A DNA stretch of 46,174 nt, from positions 1-46,174 of the forward strand of contig CAWAXG010000004.1 in assembly GCA_963785755.1 (NCBI GenBank), in the 5' to 3' direction. The position numbers and the translations under genes were made by a program. Under the pieces are notes generated by a model, which did not search any database, had not been told where the DNA came from, and saw only the letters and a list, made by a program, of their open reading frames with translations. Position 1 is the stretch's first letter. Each line of letters starts with the position of its first letter. Shown here in pieces: positions 28,328 through 36,596 of the stretch. This DNA comes from JACCXG01 sp963785755 (lineage in GTDB: Bacteria; Acidobacteriota; Vicinamibacteria; Vicinamibacterales; 2-12-FULL-66-21).

Positions 28328-30694
28328 TTATTCAGCCACACCCTTCTCTTTGAGAATCTTCCACACTTTCTCCGGCGTGATCGGAATGTCGATGTGGGTC
28401 ACGCCGAGGTGGGCGAGCGCGTCCACGACGGCATTGGCGATCGCGGGCGGCGCACCGACGGTGGCCGATTCGCCCACGCCCTTCGCGCCCAGCGGATGAT
28501 GAGGGCAGGGCGTCACGGTCTTGTCGGTCTCCCAGGCCGGCGTTTCCATCGCGGTCGGCACCAGATAATCCATGAAGCTGCCGCCCTGGATGTTGCCGGC
28601 ATCGTCGTAGCTAATCTCCTCGAGCAGCGCCGGCGCCATCCCCATCGCCAGCCCGCCGTGAATCTGACCGTCGACGATCATCGGGTTGATGATGTTGCCG
28701 CAGTCGTCGACGGCAACGAACCGCCGGATCTTCACCGCGCCCGTCCCGCGATCGATGTCCACGACCGTGATGTAGCTGCCGAAGGGGAAGGTGAGGTTGG
28801 GCGGATCGTAGTAGTTGACCGCCTCCAGCCCGGCTTCCATGCCCTGCGGATGATTGGTGTACGCGGCGAACGCGATTTCCTGAATCGTCTTGGCTTTCTG
28901 CGGCGCCCCCTTGACCGAGAATTTTCCCGGCGCCCATTCGAGGTCGTCTTCGCTGACCTCGAGCAGATGCGCCGCGATCTTCCTCGCCTTGTCCCGAATC
29001 TTGCGCGCGGCGACCGATGCCGCCGCTCCCGCCGTCGGCGTCGAGCGGCTCGCGTAGGTACCGAGTCCGTACGGCGCGGTGTCGGTGTCGCCCTCTTCGA
29101 CCTCGATGTGCGCCGCCGGGATGCCGAGCTCCTCCGCGATGATCTGCGCGTAGGTGGTTTCGTGTCCCTGCCCCTGGGACTTCGTGCCGAAGCGCGCGGT
29201 GGCCTTGCCGGTCGGGTGGACGCGGATTTCGGCCGAGTCGAACATCTTGATGCCGAGGATGTCGAAGTCCTTCGACGGCCCGGCGCCGACGATCTCGGTG
29301 AAGCTCGAGATGCCGATGCCCATCAGCTCGCCGCGCTGGCGTTTCTCGAGCTGCTCCTTTCTGAGCTCGGCGTAGCCAATCTTCTCCATCGCCTTCTTCA
29401 GCGCCCCGGCGTAGTTGCCGCTGTCGTATTCCCAGCCAAGCACGGACTTGTAGGGGAACTTGTCCGCAGGGATGAAGTTCTTGAGGCGGAGATCGGCCGG
29501 ATCCATCCCGAGCTTCTGCGCCATGACGTCGACCATCCGCTCGATCGCGTGCGCCGCCTCGGTCACCCTGAACGAGCAGCGATACGCGATGCCGCCCGGC
29601 GCCTTGTTCGTGTAGGCGCCATCCACCTCGGCGAACGCGTTCTTGAAGTCGTACGAGCCGGTGCAGATCGAGAACAGCCCGGCCGGGAACTTCGACGGAT
29701 TCGCCGCGGCGTCGGCATAGCCGTGATCGGCGACCGTCTTGATCCGCAGGGCGGTCAGCGTCCCGTCCTTCTTGCCCGCGAGCTCGGCCTTCATGTGGTA
29801 GTCGCGCGCGAAGGAATCGGCCTGCAGGTTCTCCATCCGATCTTCAATCCACTTCACCGGCTTGCCGATGACCACCGACGCGGCGATGGCAATGACGTAG
29901 CCGGGGTAGACCGGGACTTTGCCGCCGAAGCCGCCGCCGATGTCGGGCGACACGATGCGGATCTTCTCCTCGGAGAGCCCGACGTGCCCGGCCACCAGCG
30001 CCACCACCGTTCGAATCGCGTGCGGCGCCTGAGTCGTCATGTAAACGGTGAGCCTTCCCGTGACGCGATCGAAGTCGGCGACGCAGCCGCAGGTCTCAAT
30101 CGAGGCGACGTGAATACGAGGGAGGTAGATGTCCTCGGAGACCGTGACCTCGGCGCTCGCGAACGCCTTTTCCGTCGCCTGCCGATCGCCGACTTCCCAG
30201 TGGAAGATATGATTGTCCTTCTTGTCCTTCTTGTCGGTCCGCAGCACCGGTGCGCCCGGCGCCAGCGCCTTGAACGGATCGACCACGACCGGCAGCGGGT
30301 CGTAGTCCACCTCGACGGCCTCGACGCCGTCGGCCGCCGAGTAGCGGTCGGTGGCCACGACCGCGGCTACCTCCTGCGACTGGTACATGACCTTCTCGGT
30401 CGGCAGCACCATCTGGGTGTCCGACATCAGCGTCGGCATCCAGTGCAGGTTGTATTTCGCAAGCGTGTCGCCCGTGATCACAGCCAGCACGCCTGGCACC
30501 TTGAGCGCGCGCTCGGTGTCGATCTTCTTGATCCTGGCGTGAGCAAACGGGCTGCGGACGATATCCAGGTAGAGCATCCCGGGCAGCTGGATGTCGTCCA
30601 CGTATCGGCCCTGCCCGCGGATGAAGCGCGGATCCTCCTTGCGCTTGATCGAGTGGCCCATCCCGCCAACTTCCGGAGTGGTTCGAAGCGTCAT
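28328..30694 (-). CDS. coxL: Form I aerobic carbon monoxide dehydrogenase, large (Mo/Cu) subunit
   Basis: 788 residues, intact. It oxidises CO with water to CO2, passing two electrons to CoxS and CoxM. The active-site loop at residues 370-376 is AYRCSFR, the form I signature; Cys373 would carry the S-Cu of the Mo-S-Cu centre. Form II enzymes have AYRGAGR instead. Other landmarks match the family: GGGFGGK for the molybdopterin, EIVGAGPSKDFDILG, GTKSQGQGHETTYAQI, GTYASRSTPTAGAA and the catalytic GAKGVGES glutamate. The ATG at 30694 follows a near-perfect ribosome-binding site (GGAGGAG). Last gene of the cox cluster, separated from coxS by 175 bp that hold two hairpins. Confidence 0.96.
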   Translation of the reverse strand: MTLRTTPEVGGMGHSIKRKEDPRFIRGQGRYVDDIQLPGMLYLDIVRSPFAHARIKKIDTERALKVPGVLAVITGDTLAKYNLHWMPTLMSDTQMVLPTEKVMYQSQEVAAVVATDRYSAADGVEAVEVDYDPLPVVVDPFKALAPGAPVLRTDKKDKKDNHIFHWEVGDRQATEKAFASAEVTVSEDIYLPRIHVASIETCGCVADFDRVTGRLTVYMTTQAPHAIRTVVALVAGHVGLSEEKIRIVSPDIGGGFGGKVPVYPGYVIAIAASVVIGKPVKWIEDRMENLQADSFARDYHMKAELAGKKDGTLTALRIKTVADHGYADAAANPSKFPAGLFSICTGSYDFKNAFAEVDGAYTNKAPGGIAYRCSFRVTEAAHAIERMVDVMAQKLGMDPADLRLKNFIPADKFPYKSVLGWEYDSGNYAGALKKAMEKIGYAELRKEQLEKRQRGELMGIGISSFTEIVGAGPSKDFDILGIKMFDSAEIRVHPTGKATARFGTKSQGQGHETTYAQIIAEELGIPAAHIEVEEGDTDTAPYGLGTYASRSTPTAGAAASVAARKIRDKARKIAAHLLEVSEDDLEWAPGKFSVKGAPQKAKTIQEIAFAAYTNHPQGMEAGLEAVNYYDPPNLTFPFGSYITVVDIDRGTGAVKIRRFVAVDDCGNIINPMIVDGQIHGGLAMGMAPALLEEISYDDAGNIQGGSFMDYLVPTAMETPAWETDKTVTPCPHHPLGAKGVGESATVGAPPAIANAVVDALAHLGVTHIDIPITPEKVWKILKEKGVAE

Positions 30695-30731
30695 TGCTCC
30701 TCCCTAAACTGCTTTTAGCCGACTCGTGGCT

Positions 30732-30747
30732 TCCGGCTTCGGCCGGA
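30732..30747 (-). promoter_or_regulatory. UUCG-tetraloop hairpin between coxS and coxL
   Basis: TCCGGC-TTCG-GCCGGA on the plus strand; the transcript reads UCCGGC-CGAA-GCCGGA, a 6-bp perfect stem with a four-base loop. It lies about 40 bases before the coxL start. It may stabilise or attenuate the mRNA. Confidence 0.45.
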
Positions 30748-30759
30748 CGTGAAAATGAC

Positions 30760-30850
30760 GTCAACTTCCAATTTCCAATTCCCCTCGCCGATAGCGCGCG
30801 CCGATTCATGCCGACGCGAAGCGCATGGAGTTGGAGATCTGGGAGTTGAC
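30760..30850. repeat. Heptamer-word hairpin inside the cox operon
   Basis: Left arm GTCAACTTCCAATTTCCAATTCC (from 30760) and right arm GGAGTTGGAGATCTGGGAGTTGAC (to 30850) are inverted relatives of the AACTCCC-word hairpins at 13000 and 28221. They share the terminal GTCAAC/GTTGAC but have diverged words. Confidence 0.6.
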
Positions 30851-30869
30851 GCGCAGTGCTTTTCATCAT

Positions 30870-31337
30870 CTATCGCCTCGCAGCCGCCGATTGAATCGAC
30901 TTGACGATGTTCACGTAGCCGGTGCAGCGGCAGAGATTTCCGGAAATCGCGTGCCGGATCTCCGGCTCGGTCGGGTTCGCGTTGCGATCGAGCAGCGCGT
31001 ACGCCGTCATCATCATGCCCGGCGTGCAGTAGCCGCACTGCAGGCCGTGCTCCTGCCAGAACGCTTCCTGCACCGGATGCAGCTTGCCGTCGCGCTCCAG
31101 TCCTTCAACGGTCGTGATGGTGCTGGCGTCGGCCTGGACCGCGAGCATCGTGCACGACTTCGTCGGCTCGCCGTCCACGATGATGGTGCACGCGCCGCAG
31201 TGCGTGGTGTCGCAGCCGATGTGCGTTCCCGTCAGCCGGAGCTGATCGCGCAGCAGATGGACGAGCAGCAGCCGCGAGTCCACCTGCACGTCGTGCGGCG
31301 TGCCGTTGATGGTGACCCGAATGTTGTGTGTCGACAT
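30870..31337 (-). CDS. coxS: Carbon monoxide dehydrogenase small (2Fe-2S) subunit
   Basis: 155 residues. It relays electrons from the Mo/Cu centre to FAD through two [2Fe-2S] clusters. The N-terminal plant-ferredoxin-like site has Cys42, 47, 50 and 62 (CDTTHCGAC and SCTML). The C-terminal helical domain has Cys101, 104, 136 and 138 (CGYCTPGMMM and NLCRCTGY). All eight ligands are present and the length is normal. The start is 2 bp downstream of the coxM stop, so translation is probably coupled. Confidence 0.95.
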   Translation of the reverse strand: MSTHNIRVTINGTPHDVQVDSRLLLVHLLRDQLRLTGTHIGCDTTHCGACTIIVDGEPTKSCTMLAVQADASTITTVEGLERDGKLHPVQEAFWQEHGLQCGYCTPGMMMTAYALLDRNANPTEPEIRHAISGNLCRCTGYVNIVKSIQSAAARR

Positions 31338-31339
31338 GT

Positions 31340-32212
31340 CTACCGTCCTCCGGCTCTGGCGACTGCCGCCGCAAGCGCTCGCGCGGTCAGCACCCGCGCC
31401 ATCTCACGTTTGTATTCGACCGAGCCACGCCGATCCGGGGACGGCGAGGTAGCAGCTGCCGCCAGGCGCGCGGCCTCGGCGATGGTCTTGGCATCGGGCG
31501 TCTTGCCCTGCAGAAAGCGTTCGGCGTCCGTCGCCTTGATCGGCATCGGCCCGACGCTGGTCAGGGCCACGCCGGCCCGCTCGACGGTTCCGTTCGCCGC
31601 GAGCGTCACCTGCGCCGCGGCCGCGGCCGTCGCGAAGTCGCCGACCTTGCGCTCGAGCTTCACGTAGGCGCCGCCGCTCCGCGGCGGAGGCACTGGAATG
31701 CGGATCTCGGTGAGGATCTCGCCCGCCTCGAGCGCCGTGGCAAAGATCCCGGTGAAGAACTTGTCGATCGGAATCGTTCGTTCGCCTTTCGGGCCAGTCA
31801 CGACAACGCTGGCTCCCAGCGCCAGCATGGTGGCCGGATGATCGTTGGCCGGATCGGCATGCGCGAGGTTGCCGCCGACGGTCGCGCGGTTTCTCACCAG
31901 CGGATCGGCGATGACGAGGGCGGTGTCGTACAGGATCGGATACTTCGTCTTGATCAGATCCGATCGCTCCAGCGCCGACTCGCGCGTCCGGCCGCCGATC
32001 TTCAGGTGTCCGCCTTCTTCCTTGATGTATTCGAGGCCGGGAATCCGTCCGATGTCGACCAGATGAGCCACGGACGCGATCCGCAGCTTGAGCAAGGGCA
32101 ACAGGCTCTGTCCACCCGACAGCACCTTGGCATCGTCGCCGTGCTGCTGGAGCAGGCCAATCGCCTCGGCCAGCGACGCCGGGGCGTGATAATCGAACGG
32201 CGGGGGGATCAT
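31340..32212 (-). CDS. coxM: Carbon monoxide dehydrogenase medium (FAD) subunit
   Basis: 290 residues, the usual size. It binds FAD and hands electrons to the respiratory chain. The two FAD-binding motifs of the family are present: SGGQSLLP at 32-39 and TVGGNLAH at 111-118. The C-terminal CO_deh_flav_C domain (ERKVGDFATAAAAAQ) is intact. AAGGAG precedes the ATG at 32212. The order M-S-L is the classical order of form I cox operons. Confidence 0.95.
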   Translation of the reverse strand: MIPPPFDYHAPASLAEAIGLLQQHGDDAKVLSGGQSLLPLLKLRIASVAHLVDIGRIPGLEYIKEEGGHLKIGGRTRESALERSDLIKTKYPILYDTALVIADPLVRNRATVGGNLAHADPANDHPATMLALGASVVVTGPKGERTIPIDKFFTGIFATALEAGEILTEIRIPVPPPRSGGAYVKLERKVGDFATAAAAAQVTLAANGTVERAGVALTSVGPMPIKATDAERFLQGKTPDAKTIAEAARLAAAATSPSPDRRGSVEYKREMARVLTARALAAAVARAGGR

Positions 32213-32233
32213 CGAGCGCTCCTTTCTGACGAT

Positions 32234-32962
32234 CTAACGACTGAACAGCCAGTAACCAAGAAGAAGTAGAACGGCCACTCCGATCCAGAGGCGTGGGCTG
32301 AGCGCGGCCCGGCCGGCGGCCCGTCCCATGACCCCCGACGCGGTCGAGAACACTTCAATAGGCGGCACGCTCGTCACGGGCTCGCGGGACGGCGGCACGC
32401 TCGCACCGGTCTCACGGAGCGGCGCCACGTTCGCCGCGGGCTCGCGGGAGGGCGCCGCGGGCGCCGTCGCGGGCGGTGACGGCTCGCCGCCAACCCGTCG
32501 AGCAGGTTCGGCTGGTGTCTCGAGCTGCTCGCGGACCGCGCCGACGAACTTCTCGAAGACCTGGTCGGCGATGTCCTGAATGATGCCCCGCCCGAACTGG
32601 GCGAGACTGCCGATGATGTTCACGTCCGACGTGATCGTCACCTCGGTTTCGCCGGGTGCGCGTTCGACGAGACGGCTCGTCATGCGCATGTTGGCCCCGC
32701 CCTTTCCGCGCACGTCCTGGCCGGACCCGACAATCTCCGCGGTGCGAGCCGCGGCGTCGAGGCGCTCGAATCGCATCGTGCCCTTGAATGCGGCGGTGAT
32801 CGGCCCGACCTTCATCGTGATCGTGCCCGCGTGCGTCCGTTCGTCGAGCTGCTCGGTGACCGCCGCCCCGGGCAGGCACTGCGCGACGCGGCGTGGATCG
32901 GTCAGGAACGCCCACGTGGCTTCCGGCGAGGCCCTGACGACAAAGTTTTTCGTGATCTCCAT
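32234..32962 (-). CDS. coxG: CoxG-like SRPBCC protein with membrane anchor
   Basis: 242 residues. Residues 1-150 are an SRPBCC domain of the CoxG family: MEITKNFVVRASPEATWAFLTDPRRVAQCLPGA, FKGTMRFERLD and the end FGRGIIQDIADQVFEKFV. A Pro/Ala-rich linker with imperfect SREP repeats leads to a C-terminal helix (LWIGVAVLLLLGYWLFS). CoxG is reported to help recruit CODH to the cytoplasmic membrane in Oligotropha; the helix fits that role. Ten bases separate it from coxE and 21 from coxM. Confidence 0.9.
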   Translation of the reverse strand: MEITKNFVVRASPEATWAFLTDPRRVAQCLPGAAVTEQLDERTHAGTITMKVGPITAAFKGTMRFERLDAAARTAEIVGSGQDVRGKGGANMRMTSRLVERAPGETEVTITSDVNIIGSLAQFGRGIIQDIADQVFEKFVGAVREQLETPAEPARRVGGEPSPPATAPAAPSREPAANVAPLRETGASVPPSREPVTSVPPIEVFSTASGVMGRAAGRAALSPRLWIGVAVLLLLGYWLFSR

Positions 32963-32972
32963 GACAGTCGAC

Positions 32973-34103
32973 TCAGGCGGTCAGCTCTGGCAGCAGGCGT
33001 TCGAGCGATTCGAGATTGTGCGCGGGAGCGAGCCGATCGATGAACGGCCGCGCCGCCGCCATCGCTCGTGCGGTCGGTTCGTAGCGTGAATCGCCGGCCA
33101 GCGGATTGAGCCAGATGATCCTCCCGGCTCGCGATCGGATGGCCCGCATGGCGGTCGCGACCAGCGTCGTATCTCCTCGATCCAGGCCGTCGCTGAACAC
33201 GATGACGACCGTCTTCTTCGTCACGAACCGATCGAGGTAGCGGGCAACGAAGTCGCTCAGGCTCTCGCCGATCTTCGTGCCGCCGGACCAGTCGGGCACG
33301 TTCGCGGCGAGACGCGCGATCGTCCGCGCGATCCGGCCCGAGGCGACCGATGACGTGATCCGGATGAGCGAAGTGTTGAAGACGAAGATTTCGGTGCCGC
33401 GGGCGACGCGTTTGAGCGCGACGACGAACGCGAGCAGGAACCTCGCGTGGCGATCCATCGAACCGCTCGTGTCGCACAGGACGACGAGCCGCGGCAGTTC
33501 CACCGCGCGTGCGCGCCAGGCGAGCGAGACGAGCTCGCCTCCCGTGCCGATGGCGCGCCGGAAACTGCGTCGCAGGTCCGCCATCTCCCGGCGGTTCGAC
33601 GGGACGAGGCGGCGGCTTCGCCGCGTGGCCAGCTGCCGCGCCAGCCGGGCGAGCAGCCGTTCGATCGCCGAGAGATCGTCGGCCGAGCACTCGTCGAAGG
33701 GCTTCCGGCGAAGCACGCTGTCCGGGCTGTATCCGGGCAGGCCGGCGGTGTTGTCCGAAGGGGAGTCACGGTTGACGCCGGCCTCGGCGGTTCGAGCTCC
33801 TGGCGATCGGTTGAGCCCCCCGGCGGCAAGGGGCGGAGCAGCCTTGGACCGCTGCGCGTGAGCCCGCGGTCGAGCAGCGGTCCAGAAGGCTTCGAACAGC
33901 TCGTCGAACACGGCACGGTCGCGCGGCCGTATCTTGAATGCCACGCGGAACGCGCGATGAATCTCATCGCGGTCGCCGAGATCGACAAGCGTCAGCGCCG
34001 TCGTGGCATCTATTTCGTCGCCGATCCCGATGTCGACGCCTCGCTCGCGCAGCGTCCGCGCGAACCGCGCGAGGTGCACGAGCAGATCGCCGCCCGTGGT
34101 CAC
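32973..34103 (-). CDS. coxE: VWA-domain protein CoxE
   Basis: 376 residues from a GTG at 34103 that overlaps the coxD stop by 4 bp. The N-terminal part (LARFARTLRERGVDIGIGDEIDA ... FKIRPRDRAVFDELFEAFW) is typical of CoxE. The VWA domain contains the metal site LCDTSGSMDRHARFLLAF and later FSDGLDRGD. CoxE works with the AAA ATPase CoxD in assembling the sulfido-copper part of the active site, as established for Oligotropha. The long upstream extension of this frame lies antisense to nothing useful and overlaps coxD, so the GTG start is preferred. Confidence 0.92.
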   Translation of the reverse strand: MTTGGDLLVHLARFARTLRERGVDIGIGDEIDATTALTLVDLGDRDEIHRAFRVAFKIRPRDRAVFDELFEAFWTAARPRAHAQRSKAAPPLAAGGLNRSPGARTAEAGVNRDSPSDNTAGLPGYSPDSVLRRKPFDECSADDLSAIERLLARLARQLATRRSRRLVPSNRREMADLRRSFRRAIGTGGELVSLAWRARAVELPRLVVLCDTSGSMDRHARFLLAFVVALKRVARGTEIFVFNTSLIRITSSVASGRIARTIARLAANVPDWSGGTKIGESLSDFVARYLDRFVTKKTVVIVFSDGLDRGDTTLVATAMRAIRSRAGRIIWLNPLAGDSRYEPTARAMAAARPFIDRLAPAHNLESLERLLPELTA

Positions 34104-34996
34104 GCCGTCGCCTCGCTCGCTCGGGCGCCGGCAACCAGCGCATCGATCTCGGCGCCCCCGAGCGCCGCGATGTCCTCGTGATCCTTCAGCAGACAACCGA
34201 TGGTTTCGACCACGACCTGCGCGTCGAGGTGATCGCTGTGCAGCTGCACGAGCGCCTGCGCCCAGTCGATCGTTTCCGACACGCCAGGTGTCTTCGAGAG
34301 CTGCCGCTGGCGCAGCGCCTGGGTGAAGCGGCCGATCTCTGCCGCGAGCCGCTCGCTGGCGCCGGGGACCTTGGCTCGGATGATGCGGAGCTCTTTTTCG
34401 AACGTCGGGTGCTCGATGTAGAGGTAGAGGCACCGGCGCCGCAACGCGTCGCCGATCTCGCGGCTGCGATTCGAGGTCAGGACGACATACGGCACGTGCT
34501 CCGCCCGGATCGTGCCGAGCTCCGGAATGGTGACCTGGAAGTCCGACAACACCTCGAGCAGGAACGCCTCGAATGCCTCGTCGGCGCGATCGATCTCGTC
34601 GACCAGCAGCAGCGCGGGTCCCTCACGGCGCGTGATGGCGCGGAGGAGCGGGCGTTCAAGGAGATAGCTCCGGCTGAAGATCAGATCCTCCAGCTCCGAC
34701 GCCGGCCGCCCCTCATGTTCTGCCAGCCGGGCGCGCAGGATCTGGCGGGGATAGTTCCATTCGTACAGCGCCGTGCTGACGTCGAGTCCCTCGTAGCACT
34801 GAAGCCGAATGAGCTCGGTGTCGAGCAGCTGCGCCAGGACTTTCGCCAGCTCGGTCTTGCCGCCGCCGGCATCCCCTTCGACGAGGAGTGGCTTGCGCAT
34901 TTCCCGGCTCAGGAATGCCGCGGTGGCGATGGCGGGATCGGCGATGTAGCCCAGGCGCTCGAGGCGCTCCTGCATCACCTGAATCTCGGGCCTCAC
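34100..34996 (-). CDS. coxD: MoxR-type AAA ATPase CoxD
   Basis: 298 residues from a GTG at 34996 overlapping the stop of the XdhC-YHS gene. Walker A is VEGDAGGGKTELAKVLA, Walker B is ALLLVDEIDRADE, and sensor regions include VLTSNRSREIGDALRRR. CoxD is an AAA chaperone needed for building the Mo-S-Cu cluster of CODH. The same frame continues upstream into the XdhC gene, but the stretch between them is a frame-shifted YHS domain, so a true fusion is unlikely. Confidence 0.92.
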   Translation of the reverse strand: MRPEIQVMQERLERLGYIADPAIATAAFLSREMRKPLLVEGDAGGGKTELAKVLAQLLDTELIRLQCYEGLDVSTALYEWNYPRQILRARLAEHEGRPASELEDLIFSRSYLLERPLLRAITRREGPALLLVDEIDRADEAFEAFLLEVLSDFQVTIPELGTIRAEHVPYVVLTSNRSREIGDALRRRCLYLYIEHPTFEKELRIIRAKVPGASERLAAEIGRFTQALRQRQLSKTPGVSETIDWAQALVQLHSDHLDAQVVVETIGCLLKDHEDIAALGGAEIDALVAGARASEATA

Positions 34997-35992
34997 GCAG
35001 AGCCTCGCGACGTCAGGGCCGGCGCGTACTGATCCGGCGCGGACAGGAACTTCTCGCGGCAGCCGCCACAGCAGAAATAGAACGTGCGGCCTCCGGTACT
35101 CCGCGCGATGCTTGGCCATGGCAGGGGAGACCGTCATGCCGCAAATCGGGTCGCGTTCTTCCGCGACTACCGGAGCCGGCGTGACGGCGACGTCAGCCGC
35201 GGCGGTGGCGTGCCGCACGCGGACGATTTCCGCAAGGATGCTGAGGGCGATCTCTTCGGGCGACCGTGCGCCGATATCGATGCCGGCCGGATTCGTGATG
35301 CGGCTCATCGCGGCCGCAGGGATGCCGCGCGCCTTCAGCGTGTCGGCAATCTGCGCGAACCGTTTGCGGCTGGCGACCACCCCGAGATAGGCGGGCTCGA
35401 CCGACAGCGCGCTCATCGTGGCTTCTTCGTCACGCTGACCGAGCGTGGCGACGACCGCGAAGAGACGCCGTTTCCGGGCGTCCGTCTGATCGCGGAACTC
35501 GGACGCGGCGAATTCCGCCGTGACGCGATCGGCGCCGGGGAACGTCGCGCGATCGGCCTCGGGGTCGATGGCATCGACTGCGTATCCGAGCACGGCGGCG
35601 AGCCGGGCCAGCGCCTGCGCGGCCGGCGAGACGCCAAAGATCAAGAGGCGTGGCGCGGGCAGCACCGGCTCGATGTAGATGTCCACGCTCCCTCCGCTGT
35701 GGCAGGTCATGGGATAGACCGTCACGCCGTCCCGCCGGTTGGCGTCCGGGTCCGGCGAGAGCGAGACGAGCCGCGGCTTGCCGTCGTCGAGCGCGGCCAT
35801 CGCTTCGCGCACGACCGTGGGCTGGATGCAGCTCCCTCCGAGCCAGCCCTGGAACGTGCCGGTTTCGTCGATGAGGGCCATGTTGCCCACCTGCGCCGAG
35901 CTCGCGGGCTCACGCCGCACGACCGTCGCGATCGCGAACGTGCTCCCGCTCCGGGTGAGCTCCGCCGCGCGGAGCAGCAGGTCAGCGCGCAT
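34993..35992 (-). CDS. coxF: XdhC/CoxF-family maturation protein with C-terminal YHS domain (one frame break)
   Basis: About 333 residues after repair. The XdhC part has an N-terminal XdhC_CoxI domain (TVVRREPASSAQVGNMALIDETGTFQGWLGGSC) and a Rossmann domain (APRLLIFGVSPAAQALARLAAVLGY). The C-terminus begins a YHS metal domain, DPICGMTVSPAMAKHRAEYR; one extra base near 35098 shifts the frame, and the other frame finishes it (GRTFYFCCGGCREKFLSAPDQY) and stops at 34993. XdhC proteins bind molybdopterin cofactor and promote its sulfuration. YHS/TRASH domains bind metals, copper among them. The assignment to CoxF rests on position and domain. It overlaps mocA by 11 bp. Confidence 0.85.
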
Positions 35993-36596
35993 GGCTCTCG
36001 ACCAGCGCCTTCACTCGCGCGTAATCGTCCGGCACGTCGAGATCGGTCAGCGCGTCGGAAGGCCATGACACCGCGAGCGCTTCGGCACGATGGCGCTTCA
36101 CGACCTGGCGGCCGCATCCCTCACCCTGCATCGACCCGAGCTCGTCGAAGAGCGCACGATCGTAGAGCATCGGTGGCGCGTTGACGCCGTCGTAGTCCGA
36201 GATCACGAGTGGAGCGGTGCTCGTCCGGTAGCGCTCGACGAGCGTCGCGATCATCTCCTCAGTCACGAAGGGCATGTCGGCGAGCACGATCACCGCGGCC
36301 GCGGCCTCCGAAACGGCGGCGATGCCGGCGCGGACCGAACTGTTGACCCCCTGCATGTAGTCCGCGTTCACCACCGGGACCACGTTCAGTCCCGAGAGCT
36401 CGCCTCGCGCGCGGTCGGCCTCGTGCCCCAGCACGACGACGACCGGATCGAGGCCGGCGCCGGCGACGCGGCGCACCGCGCGCCGCAGCAGCGATTCCCC
36501 CTCGAGCTCGATGAACAGCTTGTTCGTTCCGAGGCGCGTCGAGGCGCCTGCCGCGAGGACGATGGCCGCGACCGCGCCGGTGCGCTCAGCCTGCAT
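35982..36596 (-). CDS. Molybdenum cofactor nucleotidyltransferase (MocA/MobA-like)
   Basis: 204 residues from the ATG at 36596, overlapping the upstream XdhC gene by 11 bp. The nucleotide-binding signature is AAIVLAAGASTRLGTNKLFIELEGESLLRRAV; VIVLADMPFVTEEMI provides the metal-binding aspartate. CODH uses molybdopterin cytosine dinucleotide, so a CTP-using MocA activity is expected, though sequence alone does not separate it safely from MobA-like relatives. It belongs to the cox cluster by overlap on both sides. Confidence 0.88.
   Translation of the reverse strand: MQAERTGAVAAIVLAAGASTRLGTNKLFIELEGESLLRRAVRRVAGAGLDPVVVVLGHEADRARGELSGLNVVPVVNADYMQGVNSSVRAGIAAVSEAAAAVIVLADMPFVTEEMIATLVERYRTSTAPLVISDYDGVNAPPMLYDRALFDELGSMQGEGCGRQVVKRHRAEALAVSWPSDALTDLDVPDDYARVKALVESHAR

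Noticed and set aside
34100..35992. A single long frame that would fuse XdhC to the CoxD ATPase
   Set aside because: The linker is a YHS domain read in the wrong frame. The other frame gives an intact YHS domain, a stop at 34993 and an overlapping GTG start for CoxD.
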